This document shows positions 16,469 through 25,223 of a DNA stretch of 37,878 nucleotides, piece after piece. Every line of letters begins with the position of its first letter. Within the stretch, counting starts at the first letter, position 1. The notes beneath the pieces are model-generated. The model worked only from the letters and a program-made list of their open reading frames with translations, ran no database searches and was not told the DNA's origin. The stretch spans positions 1 through 37,878 of the forward strand of contig CALXNA010000033.1 in NCBI GenBank assembly GCA_944389615.1, in the 5' to 3' direction. Both the position numbers and the translations under genes were made by a program. This DNA comes from an uncultured Anaerobiospirillum sp. GTDB lineage: Bacteria; Pseudomonadota; Gammaproteobacteria; Enterobacterales; Succinivibrionaceae.

Positions 16469-18784
16469 ATGATTTTACTTTTCTTGAGCGTATGGGCCAT
16501 CATCATTGCCCTTAATGAAGTATTGTTCGCTGCGCAGCCGTTTTCGATGCAGAGCATCGCTTCGGCGCTGCCTCATACCTTGATGTTCTCGGTCGTGCTC
16601 TCGGCCGCCGTCTTCGTGGCCAAGAAGAAGATCCTCGATGCCATCGATAAGGGCCAACCGATCGACAAGCGCTTCGTCGCTGATCTCACCCCGGAGGTCG
16701 GCCATGAGCTCAATGCCATGCGCAAGCAGATTGCGCGCATGGATCAAGCTCAGGTGCGTAACCAAAATGCCCGTGCCGTGGCCATGGCGCGGGCGCGCGC
16801 CCGCGCTCGTGCGCGCTCAAGCCCCGATGAGTTAGGTGAGATTGCCGCGACCAACCGCGAGCGTCTCAAACAAAACCGCGCCACCTACAATCATCTCTAC
16901 CAGAGCGCGCAGAACCGCCGCCGCCAAGAAGAGCTCAAAAAGCAAAAGGAGCGCATGAAGGCCTACGCCAAGGCCCATGCTAAGGCCCAAGCGCAAGCAG
17001 CGCGCGCCGAGAAGAAAAAGGAAGCCCGTGCTAGGGCGGCGCTCAAGTCGGGCAAAGCTGCGCTGCAAAACGCGTCTCTGGGCGACCCTAACGACTTTGT
17101 CCAAAAGGCCCATGCCCAGATGCTCAAGGCCCAAGAGCGCGCCCAGCCCCAGCCGAAGCTCAAGCCGCAGAGCAAGCCTAATACCCCGGTTACTCCTGTG
17201 AGCGCAGCGCAAAAGCGCGCTCAAGAAGAGCAAGCGCGGGCGCGCCGTCAGGCTCAGATTGAGGCCTTAGGGGCGATCTCCTCAGAGGACAAGGCTAAGC
17301 TGCAGAGCAAACAAGAACAAGAGCTCAAGGAGCGTAAAGCTAAGGAAGCGGCCGCCGCTAAGGCCAAGCAAGCGCAAGCCCAGCAGGCCCAAGCTCAGCA
17401 CGAGCAGCTCAAAAAGAGCCTCGACCCGAATGCTGCGCGCGCCGAGGTCAAGGCCCAGACCCAAAAGATCAAGGAACAAGGCCTCAGCGCCCAAAAAGCA
17501 GCAGAGAAGGCCGCGGCCGAAAAGGCAGCCGCCGAGAAAGCTGCCGCAGAAAAGGCTGCAGCGGACAAGAAGGCCGCTGAGCGCAAAGCCGCGCAACAAA
17601 AGGCTGCAGAGCAAAAGGCAGTGCAGGCGGGGGCCGCGCGCACGGCAGCGGAGACCGCGGCCTTCTTGCATGAGGCTAAGGCGGCTACCGGTGGCACTAA
17701 GAACGTGGCGGCCTTAGAAAAGCTCCAAGCGCAAGCCCATGATATGACCGAGGCGCAGGGGCAGGCCAAGGGCCCAGCCGCAGGTGCCGGGGTGGGCTTT
17801 ATGGATCAGCTCATCATCCCGAAGACCGACAATGTCGATGTTTCGGGATTAAAGGGCCACCAACGCCCAAAGCGTGGGGCGGGCCTTGATACTTCGGCTT
17901 TAAAGCGCGTGCCGGGCGCCCCGAGCACCGGGCCGGTGCCGTTTAACCCGCCGCAATTGGTCAAAGAGAGCGGCGCGGGCGTCTCCAGCGTCGGCGGCGC
18001 GCGCTTCTTAAGCTCGAGCACGACGCGCAGCGCCATGAGCGTAGGTACAAGTCAGGGTAATGCTACGGCAGGCATTCCTAATGCCCGCATGGCGGGTGCG
18101 GCCTTTGGTACGACCTTGCAAAACGACGCCACGATTGAACGCGGTAAGGCCAATACCTTGGACTTTGCTTCCTATCAGGCCAATGCGCGCGAGCGCGCCT
18201 TAGGGCGCGCCCAAGCGCCGAAGGCCACGGCCCAAGCCCAGTACGTGGCCGCGGCCACCAACCGCTCGGTCACTGGGCTTAACATGAACACCCAGACCCA
18301 AAAACCGGCCGGCGGTAAGCTCACCGCGCCGGGCAATCGCGCCGCCTTTAATGCGCAGATGCAGCGCCCGGGGCTTGCCAGCGCCCATTTGGGCGATAAC
18401 GGCCCGCTGCGCCAAGTGGTCGCGGGCACCAAGCCTGTGGTGGGGCCCAGCCGCGATACCTTGCCTAAGGTCTTGCCGAGCCCCGGCATCGAGAGCATCC
18501 AGACGGCACCGAAGCTGCGCTCTAAGCGCGTGATCAACGCCCAAAAGCGCGAAGATATGTTCAAGCGCGAGCTGACCTTCGTCGACGACACGCCGTCGCA
18601 AGCGAAGATGGATGAGCTCGCCGCGCAGACCGACAAAATCCACGCGCAAGACCATGCTGACGCCTACAGTAAGGTGCAAAGCCAAACCACCAAGCACCAA
18701 GCCGCGGGGGCCGCTGAGGACAATCACTTCAAGCGCGCGCGCGCCCGCCCGAGCGATAAGCTGCGCGCCGACGAGCAGGTATAG
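16469..18784 (+). CDS. Unrecognised membrane-anchored Ala/Lys/Gln-rich coiled-coil protein
   Basis: I do not recognise a family. The 771-residue product has two N-terminal hydrophobic helices (about residues 1-22 and 35-51), the second followed by KKK. By the positive-inside rule both ends face the cytoplasm. A strongly basic region with (RA)n (about 105-115) follows, then a long Ala/Lys/Gln/Glu-rich stretch, including four EKAAA-type tandem units near residues 350-375, that should form helix or coiled coil. The last 300 residues are Gly/Pro/Thr-rich and probably disordered. It superficially resembles TolA, but TolA has one membrane segment and a periplasmic helix. The ATG at 16469 has AGG 7 bases upstream; the in-frame TTG at 16433 would break the hydrophobic N terminus. 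No gene appears co-transcribed with it. It converges on accC. Confidence 0.8.
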   Translation: MILLFLSVWAIIIALNEVLFAAQPFSMQSIASALPHTLMFSVVLSAAVFVAKKKILDAIDKGQPIDKRFVADLTPEVGHELNAMRKQIARMDQAQVRNQNARAVAMARARARARARSSPDELGEIAATNRERLKQNRATYNHLYQSAQNRRRQEELKKQKERMKAYAKAHAKAQAQAARAEKKKEARARAALKSGKAALQNASLGDPNDFVQKAHAQMLKAQERAQPQPKLKPQSKPNTPVTPVSAAQKRAQEEQARARRQAQIEALGAISSEDKAKLQSKQEQELKERKAKEAAAAKAKQAQAQQAQAQHEQLKKSLDPNAARAEVKAQTQKIKEQGLSAQKAAEKAAAEKAAAEKAAAEKAAADKKAAERKAAQQKAAEQKAVQAGAARTAAETAAFLHEAKAATGGTKNVAALEKLQAQAHDMTEAQGQAKGPAAGAGVGFMDQLIIPKTDNVDVSGLKGHQRPKRGAGLDTSALKRVPGAPSTGPVPFNPPQLVKESGAGVSSVGGARFLSSSTTRSAMSVGTSQGNATAGIPNARMAGAAFGTTLQNDATIERGKANTLDFASYQANARERALGRAQAPKATAQAQYVAAATNRSVTGLNMNTQTQKPAGGKLTAPGNRAAFNAQMQRPGLASAHLGDNGPLRQVVAGTKPVVGPSRDTLPKVLPSPGIESIQTAPKLRSKRVINAQKREDMFKRELTFVDDTPSQAKMDELAAQTDKIHAQDHADAYSKVQSQTTKHQAAGAAEDNHFKRARARPSDKLRADEQV

Positions 18785-18795
18785 CCGGGCGCTGA

Positions 18796-18822
18796 AAACA
18801 AACAAGCGCCCGAAGGCGCTTG
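18796..18822 (-). terminator. accB-accC terminator with UUCG tetraloop
   Basis: On the minus strand CAAGCGCC (18822-18815) and GGCGCTTG (18810-18803) form an 8-bp stem around TTCG, the very stable C(UUCG)G loop. TTTGTTTT follows. It lies 22 bases beyond the accC stop, between convergent genes. U-rich sequence is absent on the + side, so it serves mainly accBC. Confidence 0.82.
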
Positions 18823-18844
18823 CTGAAAAGAGAAGGTCGGAGCG

Positions 18845-20443
18845 TTAGCGCTTGCTGGTGCGCTTTACGGGAGCCTTAGCCGGAGCCTTAGTGCTCTTGG
18901 CCTTGCACGCCTTGGTCGGCTTGGCTGCGGCCTTGGCGCTGGCTTTCGGAGCATCCTTGGCGGAGGCCTTGGGCTCGGTCTTAGCCGCAGCCTTGGTTGC
19001 CGTCTTCTTGACGGCAGGCTTGTCCTCGCTCTTTACCTCTGCCTTTACTGCAGCCTTCGGCTCTGCCTTTGCCTCATTTGGCTTTGGCTCGACCGGGGCG
19101 CCGTGCTCGAGCATCTGCTCGAGGTAGTGGATCGAGGCGCCACCGCGCAGCTCGACTGGGTCGGTCAAGAGCTGCTTGTGCAGCGGGATGTTGGTTTTGA
19201 TGCCTTCGATGATCATCTCATCTAAGGCCTCGCGCGCACGGGCCATGGCGAGCTCGCGGGTGTCATCGTGCACGATGAGCTTGCCCACCAGCGAATCGTA
19301 GTGGGGCGGGACGCGATAGCTTTCGTAGATGTGCGAGTCCCAGCGTACGCCCGGGCCGCCTGGGATGTGCAGACGGGTGATAAGACCTGGGCTTGGGATA
19401 AAGGTCTTAGGGTCTTCGGCGTTGATACGGCACTCGAAGGCGTGACCGTGCAGCTTGATGTCTTCTTGCTTTAAGGTCAGCGGGTCACCGGCGCAGATGG
19501 AAATCATCTCGCGCACTAAGTCGATGCCGGTGATCATCTCGGTGATCGGGTGCTCAACTTGGATGCGGGTGTTGACCTCGATGAAGAAGAATTGGCCGTT
19601 CTCGTACAAGAACTCAAAGGTGCCCGCTCCGCGGTAGCCGATGTCGACACAGGCCTTAACACAGGCGTTGCCGATCTCTTGGCGCTGCTCTTCGGTGATA
19701 AATGGGGCTGGAGCCTCCTCTAACACCTTTTGGTTGCGGCGCTGCATCGAGCAGTCACGCTCGCCTAAGTACACGGCATGGCCGCGGCCGTCGGAGAGTA
19801 GCTGGAACTCAATATGGCGTGGGTTCTCGAGGAACTTCTCCATATAGACCGCAGGATTGTTAAAGAACATGTCCGCTTCGCGGCGAGTCAAGGCAATGGC
19901 CTCGGCTAAGTCCTCATCGCGGCGCACGACGCGCATGCCGCGGCCACCACCGCCACCGGCGGCCTTGATGATGATCGGGTAGCCAATCTGGTTGGCGAGC
20001 TTGATGTTCTCGTTGAGGTCATCGCCTAAGGCGCCTTCTGAGCCCGGGACGCATGGTACGCCTGCGCGCTTCATGGCGCGCTTGGCCGAGACCTTGTCGC
20101 CGAGCAGGCGGATGGTGTCAGCGTTCGGGCCGATGAAGACGAAGCCCGACTTCTCCACCATCTCGGCAAAGTCAGCATTCTCCGAGAGAAAGCCATAGCC
20201 CGGGTGAATGGCGTTGGCGCCGGTCGCTTCGGCGGCGGCGATGATGCTTGGGATGTTGAGATAGGAATCCTTGGCCGCAGCCGGTCCAATGCAGATCGTC
20301 TCGTCGGCGAGCTTGACGTGCATTAAGTCGCGATCGGCACTAGAGTGCACCGCGACCGTCTTTAAGCCTAACTGACGGCAGGCGCGCAGGATGCGCAGCG
20401 CGATCTCGCCGCGGTTGGCAATGACCACCTTTTCAATTTGCAT
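18845..20443 (-). CDS. accC: Biotin carboxylase subunit of acetyl-CoA carboxylase, with a basic C-terminal tail
   Basis: AccC carboxylates the biotin on AccB with ATP and bicarbonate, the first half-reaction of malonyl-CoA synthesis. The first 449 or so residues match the whole E. coli enzyme (449): [32 protein letters not shown], the glycine-rich ATP loop [24 protein letters not shown], and [15 protein letters not shown]. About 83 more residues follow, made almost wholly of Lys, Ala, Pro, Thr, Ser and Glu and ending KRTSKR, like the AlgP/histone-H1 type tail. I know no such tail on AccC. The ATG at 20443 matches the family N terminus; the in-frame TTG at 20476 adds 11 unrelated residues. It is 93 bases downstream of accB, probably in one operon. 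Confidence 0.95.
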   Translation of the reverse strand: MQIEKVVIANRGEIALRILRACRQLGLKTVAVHSSADRDLMHVKLADETICIGPAAAKDSYLNIPSIIAAAEATGANAIHPGYGFLSENADFAEMVEKSGFVFIGPNADTIRLLGDKVSAKRAMKRAGVPCVPGSEGALGDDLNENIKLANQIGYPIIIKAAGGGGGRGMRVVRRDEDLAEAIALTRREADMFFNNPAVYMEKFLENPRHIEFQLLSDGRGHAVYLGERDCSMQRRNQKVLEEAPAPFITEEQRQEIGNACVKACVDIGYRGAGTFEFLYENGQFFFIEVNTRIQVEHPITEMITGIDLVREMISICAGDPLTLKQEDIKLHGHAFECRINAEDPKTFIPSPGLITRLHIPGGPGVRWDSHIYESYRVPPHYDSLVGKLIVHDDTRELAMARAREALDEMIIEGIKTNIPLHKQLLTDPVELRGGASIHYLEQMLEHGAPVEPKPNEAKAEPKAAVKAEVKSEDKPAVKKTATKAAAKTEPKASAKDAPKASAKAAAKPTKACKAKSTKAPAKAPVKRTSKR

Positions 20444-20536
20444 AAACTTTTCCCACAAGAGCAAGCCTTGGCTCAAGTGCAGTCAGGCTGCACATGCCCT
20501 GAGCGTGCGCCCAAGGTGAGCCCCCTCGGTTTGAGT

Positions 20537-21025
20537 CTATTCAAATTCAAAGATTGGCTGGTCAAACTCAACCGTAGAGCCATTCTCGACCAAGATGCGC
20601 TTGATGGTACCGGCGCGATCCGATGGGATTTGGTTGATCATCTTCATGGCTTCCACGATGCACAGGGTGTCGCCTTCCTTGACCGTGTCACCCACCTCGA
20701 CGAATGGGGCGCTCGTTGGCGAAGCAGCGCGATAGAAGGTACCGACCATGGTGGAGCGCATGATCTTAGAATCATCCACAGCAGCAGATGCTGAAGCAGG
20801 GGCTGGAGCAGCGGCCGGGGCAGCAGGTGCTGTGGCGGCCGGGGCAGCTACAGCGGTGACCGGAGCTGGGGCGATTACCGTCTGGACGGCTGGAGCGCTA
20901 GCTACCGGGGTGCTCTGACGGCAAATACGAAGCTCTTCGTCACCTTGCTTTAAATTGATCTCCGCGACATCAGAGTTCGATACGAGGTTAATCAATTTAG
21001 CAATCTTGTGAATGTCAATTTCCAT
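20537..21025 (-). CDS. accB: Biotin carboxyl carrier protein of acetyl-CoA carboxylase
   Basis: AccB carries the covalent biotin that shuttles CO2 from AccC to the carboxyltransferase. The 162-residue product has the family layout. The N-terminal domain is [16 protein letters not shown] flexible Ala/Pro linker follows (about 42-82). The biotinyl domain has the modification site EAMKM, with Lys128. [18 protein letters not shown] is typical. The ATG at 21025 matches the family start; the in-frame TTG at 21052 adds nine unrelated residues. The order aroQ-accB-accC is common in gammaproteobacteria. A 529-base gap separates it from aroQ, so accB probably has its own promoter and leader. Confidence 0.96.
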   Translation of the reverse strand: MEIDIHKIAKLINLVSNSDVAEINLKQGDEELRICRQSTPVASAPAVQTVIAPAPVTAVAAPAATAPAAPAAAPAPASASAAVDDSKIMRSTMVGTFYRAASPTSAPFVEVGDTVKEGDTLCIVEAMKMINQIPSDRAGTIKRILVENGSTVEFDQPIFEFE

Positions 21026-21554
21026 GGTTAATCCCAGACAAAACAAAAGCAACCACTGATGAGCCCTGCCCGCAGGATACCGCAGCTGACGCTAGTTGGC
21101 CTCCTAGGACTTGCACCTGCGATCGCAGGCGCCCTTCTGAGAAAGCGCAGACGCGCCCTCAAAGAAGGCAATGGGCTCAGTTAAGCTGAGCCTCAGGCTC
21201 GTAAGTTCAAGCGCAATGCCCACTGCCATGCGGCCGAGGCGGCACTTGCAGCGGTGCTTTTTAGGTTGAGGAGCCTATGGCTTTGACCATAGTACCTGCT
21301 TACTTGACCTAAGCGCTTCAGCTTAGTTCCCACAGGGGGCACGGCGAACCGCTCAAGGCAAGCGCAGGTCGCTCCAGACCATCTGCCCGATCACTCAGAC
21401 AGCTAAGGCGCTCGGTCATGAGCGCTTCAGATGCGTAAGCTTGCGTCTTAGGCCAGCTTGCGTCTTGGGCCAGCGCAGCTGGCGCATAAGCTTGCGATGC
21501 AAGCTCATAGGTGAGCCGAGGCGCCGAGGCGCTCAGGCTCCTAGCAAGCTACTT
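21026..21554. other. Long aroQ-accB intergenic region, likely accB leader
   Basis: About 530 bases without a gene. A 17-base unit, AGCTTGCGTCTTRGGCC, is tandemly repeated at 21438-21454 and 21455-21471, and AGCTTGCG/GCAAGCT motifs recur up to 21510. It is rich in short inverted repeats. By analogy with E. coli, whose accB leader is long and autoregulated, this may carry the accB promoter and control region. I see no clear -35/-10 pair. Confidence 0.4.
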
Positions 21555-22004
21555 CTACTTGCTTTTGAGGTATGACACAGCTTGGTCTAAGGCGTAGCGG
21601 TAGCCATTGAGACCGAAGCCGACTATGACTCCCATGGCCTTGGCCGAGAGGTAGGAGTGATGACGAAACTCCTCGCGGGCATGGACATTGGAGATGTGGA
21701 TTTCAATGAAGGGGATGGAGACGGCACTGAGGGCATCTAAGATGGCCACACTGGTGTGGGTGTAGGCACCGGCATTGATCAAGATGAAGTCGGTGTTGCC
21801 GTAGGCCGCTTGAATCCGATCGACGATGGCGCCTTCGCTATTGGACTGGAAATGCTCCAAGTTGCAACCTAACTCCTGAGACTGCGCCTTCAGCGAGTCA
21901 AGCAAGGTCGCTAGGTTATCAGCGCCGTAAACCGAAGGTTCACGGATGCCTAAGAAGTTGAGATTGGGGCCATTGATGACCAGAATGTTCGGCGTGTTAG
22001 ACAA
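21555..22004 (-). CDS. aroQ: Type II 3-dehydroquinate dehydratase
   Basis: AroQ converts 3-dehydroquinate to 3-dehydroshikimate in the shikimate pathway; the type II enzyme is a cytoplasmic dodecamer. The 149-residue product has the family length and residues. NGPNLNFLG is followed by REPSVYG, with Arg21 and catalytic Tyr26. [19 protein letters not shown] (Asn77) and [17 protein letters not shown] (His103) complete the site. The start is a TTG at 22004, preceded by GGAG at a 7-base spacing, and there is no nearby in-frame ATG. The translated N terminus ([15 protein letters not shown]) starts where the family starts, so the TTG is convincing. Confidence 0.95.
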   Translation of the reverse strand: MSNTPNILVINGPNLNFLGIREPSVYGADNLATLLDSLKAQSQELGCNLEHFQSNSEGAIVDRIQAAYGNTDFILINAGAYTHTSVAILDALSAVSIPFIEIHISNVHAREEFRHHSYLSAKAMGVIVGFGLNGYRYALDQAVSYLKSK

Positions 22005-22032
22005 TCTCTATCTCCGTCTGAAATGTGGCTCA

Positions 22033-22041
22033 ATTCTACCA
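22033..22041 (-). promoter_or_regulatory. aroQ extended -10 promoter
   Basis: On the minus strand TGG-TAGAAT matches an extended -10 (TGn plus 5/6 of TATAAT). It is about 29 bases upstream of the aroQ start. No clear -35 is visible, as is usual for extended -10 promoters. Confidence 0.45.
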
Positions 22042-22449
22042 ACAATTGCCAGTTTTAGCGCACTTCGTTGCATTTTTCCGCAACTTGGCGCTGATTTTTG
22101 CGAAAATCCACGGCTCAAGCTGCAAAAGGCGCGCTCGCTGCGCGCTAGTTACAACACGCAGGCGGTGATCTGCCATTATGCACCCAATGCCCGGTGCGCG
22201 CATCTTGCCGCCCGGCATGCCGAAGGCCGTGCGCCAGCCTTCGTCGCCGAAGCGCTTCCGCCGAGAGGCGCGCCTGCGCCGCATAAATAAGCCCGTAGGA
22301 CGCGATCTAACATAAAGTGGTGAGCCAGCGTTAGAACTTGTGATCTTCTTTGGCTTTTGGGAAAAGTTGGCGGCCGAACGGCCGCCTTTTGCCTCAATTC
22401 AGCGCGTTCCCTGCGCTGCTGTGCGCAGACAGCGCCGATCCGTTCTGCG
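22042..22449. other. Gene-free region between aroQ and the FrhB-like gene
   Basis: About 400 bases. Its main feature is a hairpin, GGCGGCCG-AA-CGGCCGCC at 22369-22386, flanked by AAAAG at 22362-22366 and TTTT at 22387-22390. It is therefore a plausible bidirectional terminator, ending the minus-strand polysaccharide pair. The rest is GC-rich with no credible gene. Confidence 0.5.
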
Positions 22450-23613
22450 CTACGTGCGCTGGCCAAAGCGCGCGATGACCGCGTTGACGCTCGCGACCAC
22501 GCTGCCGGTGCGGTCGCGCTCGGCGTAGTACAAGGCGCGGGCTTTAGGATGTTCCGGGGCTGGTTGGCGCAAGGAGAGGTTGGTCACTTGCATCTGTGCG
22601 GCGCTGACCTCACGCACGGTGCGCGTGTGGTAGTGCAGGGTGTTAATGAGGGATATGCCTTTCTGACTGTTGATGATGGCAGCGCTGACGCCTTCATCGG
22701 GGTATGGGAAGTCGGGGATGATGCTCTTGACGCCCCAGAAGTCGCCTAAGGTCAGGTCGCCCACACGCGTGAGGCTGGCATACGGGCAGTGGTAGCAGCT
22801 TGGCCGCAGGTTGAGGTACTGCATGAAGGCAAAGTAGTAGTGGGTGTTAGTGCCTAAAGCCTTGAAGGTGCCTTGCGGGCCGCTGGCGGTGATGAGCGAA
22901 TCGGCCCAGCGCTCGGCGCGGAAGTTGAGGTGCTGGACGGGGCCCACTTGGGCACTGAGTTCCTTGAGGTAGAGCTTGAGGCTCTGCGGGTCAGGGACGC
23001 CATGGCAGATGAGGTCGATGGTAAAGAGCAGCTCTTGTTCGGCGCTGGTGAGGATTTGCTTGAGGCCTGCGACTTCGCAGGGCGTGCCGATAAAGAGCAC
23101 CTTACGGCCGCTCTTGAGCTGAGCCTTGATGTGGGCCATGACGTCGTGCTTGTTGCTCTGGACGTACTTGGAGCCGCATAAGGCGTCGAGCTCAGGCAGC
23201 GTGGTGGCAAGGACATGTTCGGCTTCGCCCTTGTCGTAGTTAAAGCGGCAGCCGCAAACGCTGCCGCCTTCCCGGATAAAGGCATAGGAGATGCGGTAGG
23301 CCGCGCCGGTGGTGGCGCTGTCCTTGAGGTTTTTGTAGTCAGGTTTGAGGCTGAGGGCTAAGTAGCGCGGCGCAAAGGCTTGCGCCCCTAAATCAGCAAG
23401 CGTTTGCTTACCCGTCTCGAGCTGGGCGCTCGGGCAGCGGCGGTAGCACTTGCCGCAGTGGTTGCAACGGCGCGCGTTGACCTGCGGGTAGAGAAAGCCC
23501 TCGTGATCTGGCTGCATGGTGAGGGCGTGACGCAGGCCGCAGACCGCGACGCAGGCCGAGCAGCCGGTACAGTGCTTGGTGGCTGTGATGGTTTTGTGGC
23601 GTTGAGCGCTCAT
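22450..23613 (-). CDS. FrhB-like iron-sulfur oxidoreductase (coenzyme F420 hydrogenase/dehydrogenase beta-subunit family)
   Basis: The 387-residue product has two N-terminal 4Fe-4S motifs: Cys15, 18, 21 and 25 (CTGCSACVAVC) and Cys50, 53, 56 and 60 (CNHCGKCYRRCP). The FrhB N and C domains follow (GTPCEVAGLK, TIDLICHGVPDPQSLKLY, CYHCPYASLTRVGDLTLGDFWG). In bacteria without F420, such proteins are usually encoded beside polysaccharide pyruvyltransferases in exopolysaccharide loci. That is the arrangement here: the pyruvyltransferase stop is 2 bases before this ATG. A redox role in surface-glycan modification is likely, but the substrate is unknown. Expression is probably translationally coupled to the upstream gene, so the amber described there could lower it. 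Confidence 0.85.
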   Translation of the reverse strand: MSAQRHKTITATKHCTGCSACVAVCGLRHALTMQPDHEGFLYPQVNARRCNHCGKCYRRCPSAQLETGKQTLADLGAQAFAPRYLALSLKPDYKNLKDSATTGAAYRISYAFIREGGSVCGCRFNYDKGEAEHVLATTLPELDALCGSKYVQSNKHDVMAHIKAQLKSGRKVLFIGTPCEVAGLKQILTSAEQELLFTIDLICHGVPDPQSLKLYLKELSAQVGPVQHLNFRAERWADSLITASGPQGTFKALGTNTHYYFAFMQYLNLRPSCYHCPYASLTRVGDLTLGDFWGVKSIIPDFPYPDEGVSAAIINSQKGISLINTLHYHTRTVREVSAAQMQVTNLSLRQPAPEHPKARALYYAERDRTGSVVASVNAVIARFGQRT

Positions 23614-23615
23614 GG

Positions 23616-24893
23616 TTAATCTTGCACGATGCTGGTTAAGACTTGGTAGGAGTGGCGGCGCAGCTCGTCGATGTACGCCTCAAAGGTGTGCTGGCACTGG
23701 GCGCGGGCCGCGGTGAAGGCCGTGAGGTCAAAGCTCTGGCCGCGGCTCATCTTGAGCGCTGCGATGTGGAACAGCTGCTCGAGCGTGATGACGCGGGGGT
23801 CGGGGCCGCGCAAGAAGAAGTAGCTAAACGGCGTGCCGAAGATGAGCGAGTACACCATGCCGTGGAAGGATGGCGTCAGGAACATGCGCGCGTGCGCCAC
23901 GTAGTTGACGAACTCGTCGGGGCCCGTGGCATAGCGGAAGCTATACTCCAAGCCCAAGGCCTTGATGCGCTCCGCGCAGTGCGGGTGGCTCAAGATGTGG
24001 TACGAGGAGATATCGATGATCTTGAGGTTAGGGATGCCGCACTGCTGCACATAGGCCTCTAAGACCTCAAGCAGAGCGTCGACGTCCTCAAGCTTATGCT
24101 CAAAGGGCAGGGTGTAGATAAGCACGTAAGGGTCAGCGCAGAGCGGCTGGGCGACCATAGCCTGATAGTCAGGCTTGTCCAGCAAGAGGGCTGGGTCTAA
24201 GACGTGGCTGACCGGCCCTAAGGGCAGATTGAGCTGAAGACGCTCAAACTCCGGGAGCCACGTCGGCTCACGCAGGCTGATCTCCCGAAACTGGGCCCAC
24301 TGGGCATGCAGATACGGGGCGTACTTTTGGTAGATCTCATGCTCGGGCCGGGCGATGCCGAAGCTGGCGGCATAGGCGTAGCGCCGCACCCCGCGCCATT
24401 GTGGCAGGTCGCCTAAGAAGATGGGGTGGACGGGATTGACTTGGTCAAAGTCCCAGACCCAGTCGGAGCCGATGACCAGCTTGAGCTGGTCGAGCTGGAG
24501 CTCGGTGCCGACCGGCAGGTCAAGGCACAGGCTCGGGGCAAAGGCGGCAAAGCGCTTGAGGCGTCCTAATTCGTTCCTAAAGTCGCTGAGCGCAATCTTA
24601 CGATCTTCGTGGAGCTTGCCGGTGGGATGCTGCGCGAAGACTTGCAGTGAGTGCTGGCGCGCTAACTTGCTCGGATACCAATTGGAATAGGGGATAATTC
24701 CTACTACAGTTTTGCTAGTACCCCCCCCCCCTCCATCGCGGCTATTAATGCTATTGGTGGCGTTATTAGCCGCCGCGACCTTGCCTAAGGCGGTCTTGAG
24801 CGCCCACGCCTACATAAAAGCGCCGTAGTTGGCGTTGCTCAGGTCAGCGAGGGTGAGGATGCCAATGACTTGGAGTGATGGATCTGTCGGCAC
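23616..24893 (-). pseudogene. Polysaccharide pyruvyltransferase family gene, interrupted by an amber codon and carrying a G11 tract
   Basis: Reading from GTG at 24893 (GGAG 10 bases upstream), the frame gives VIGILTLADLSNANYGAFM, then TAG at 24812-24810, then AWALKTALGKV. The family N terminus normally reads NYGAxLQAxAL, so the TAG stands exactly where Gln (CAG) is expected. The same frame then crosses a run of 11 G (24731-24721). It stays open to the stop at 23616, covering VIGSDWVWDF, YAASFGIARPE and the C-terminal SFHGMVYSLIFGTPFSYF. Full length would be 425 residues. The only intact stretch with a usual start codon is GTG 24389 onward (257 residues), which lacks the N-terminal half of the fold. 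The intact enzyme would add pyruvate ketals to a surface glycan. It is either a recent pseudogene or a phase-variable or suppressed gene. Confidence 0.8.
24721..24731 (-). repeat. Homopolymeric G11 tract in the pyruvyltransferase gene
   Basis: Eleven consecutive C on + (G on the coding strand), the longest single-base run I see in the window. At 11 G the upstream GTG frame continues into the conserved downstream frame. An ATG at 24736 abutting the tract is out of frame at 11 G and stops after about 10 codons, but would join the conserved frame at 9 or 12 G. Tracts like this slip during replication and are classic phase-variation switches in surface genes. Confidence 0.85.
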
Positions 24894-25223
24894 GATGGTG
24901 CATCTCCTCAAATGATGGATCATCATGGCATGCCCTCGGGGCGATTGCAAATGTAACCGCGGCGCGGCCTATGCGATAGCCATGCGATTTTATGGGGCAA
25001 AAGGCCGGGCTTATGGTAAAATTTGTGGCGCAGATCAAGCTTTGCGCCCGCTGGTGATGCCTTCGGTGGTCTAGCTTAGCTTGGTCGTTGGTCAGTTGGT
25101 GCCACCAGCGTGCTGCTGGTCGGCCTACCTGCCTTGGTCTTCGTCTGATTAGAGGAATAAGCTGCTCTCAATCCTATGCGGAGCTTGCGCTCGCACAGTG
25201 GGGGAGCGGGCAGCGCTTTGCTT
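24894..25223. promoter_or_regulatory. Divergent control region between the pyruvyltransferase pair and glyA
   Basis: About 330 bases. On + a TAAAAT at 25017-25022 is a possible glyA -10 without a good -35. The glyA leader has small hairpins: GGCGCA/TGCGCC near 25030, and ACCAGC (25104-25109) with GCTGGT (25115-25120). A 6-bp inverted repeat, ATGATG-GAT-CATCAT, lies at 24912-24926, near the pyruvyltransferase start. I do not see a PurR-type box or a recognisable riboswitch. Confidence 0.35.

Noticed and set aside
22176..22466. 96-codon minus-strand frame downstream of the FrhB-like gene
   Set aside because: It runs through the terminator hairpin and GC-rich spacer, with Ala/Arg-rich random-looking sequence.
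24844..25038. 64-codon minus-strand frame with a good Shine-Dalgarno (ATG 24903) just before the pyruvyltransferase
   Set aside because: It overlaps the pyruvyltransferase N terminus in another frame. Its short peptide after ATG 24903 has no features, and the conserved family sequence is in the GTG 24893 frame. A leader peptide cannot be fully excluded.
24894..25223. PurR operator in front of glyA
   Set aside because: No sequence close to the ACGCAAACGTTTNCGT consensus was found.
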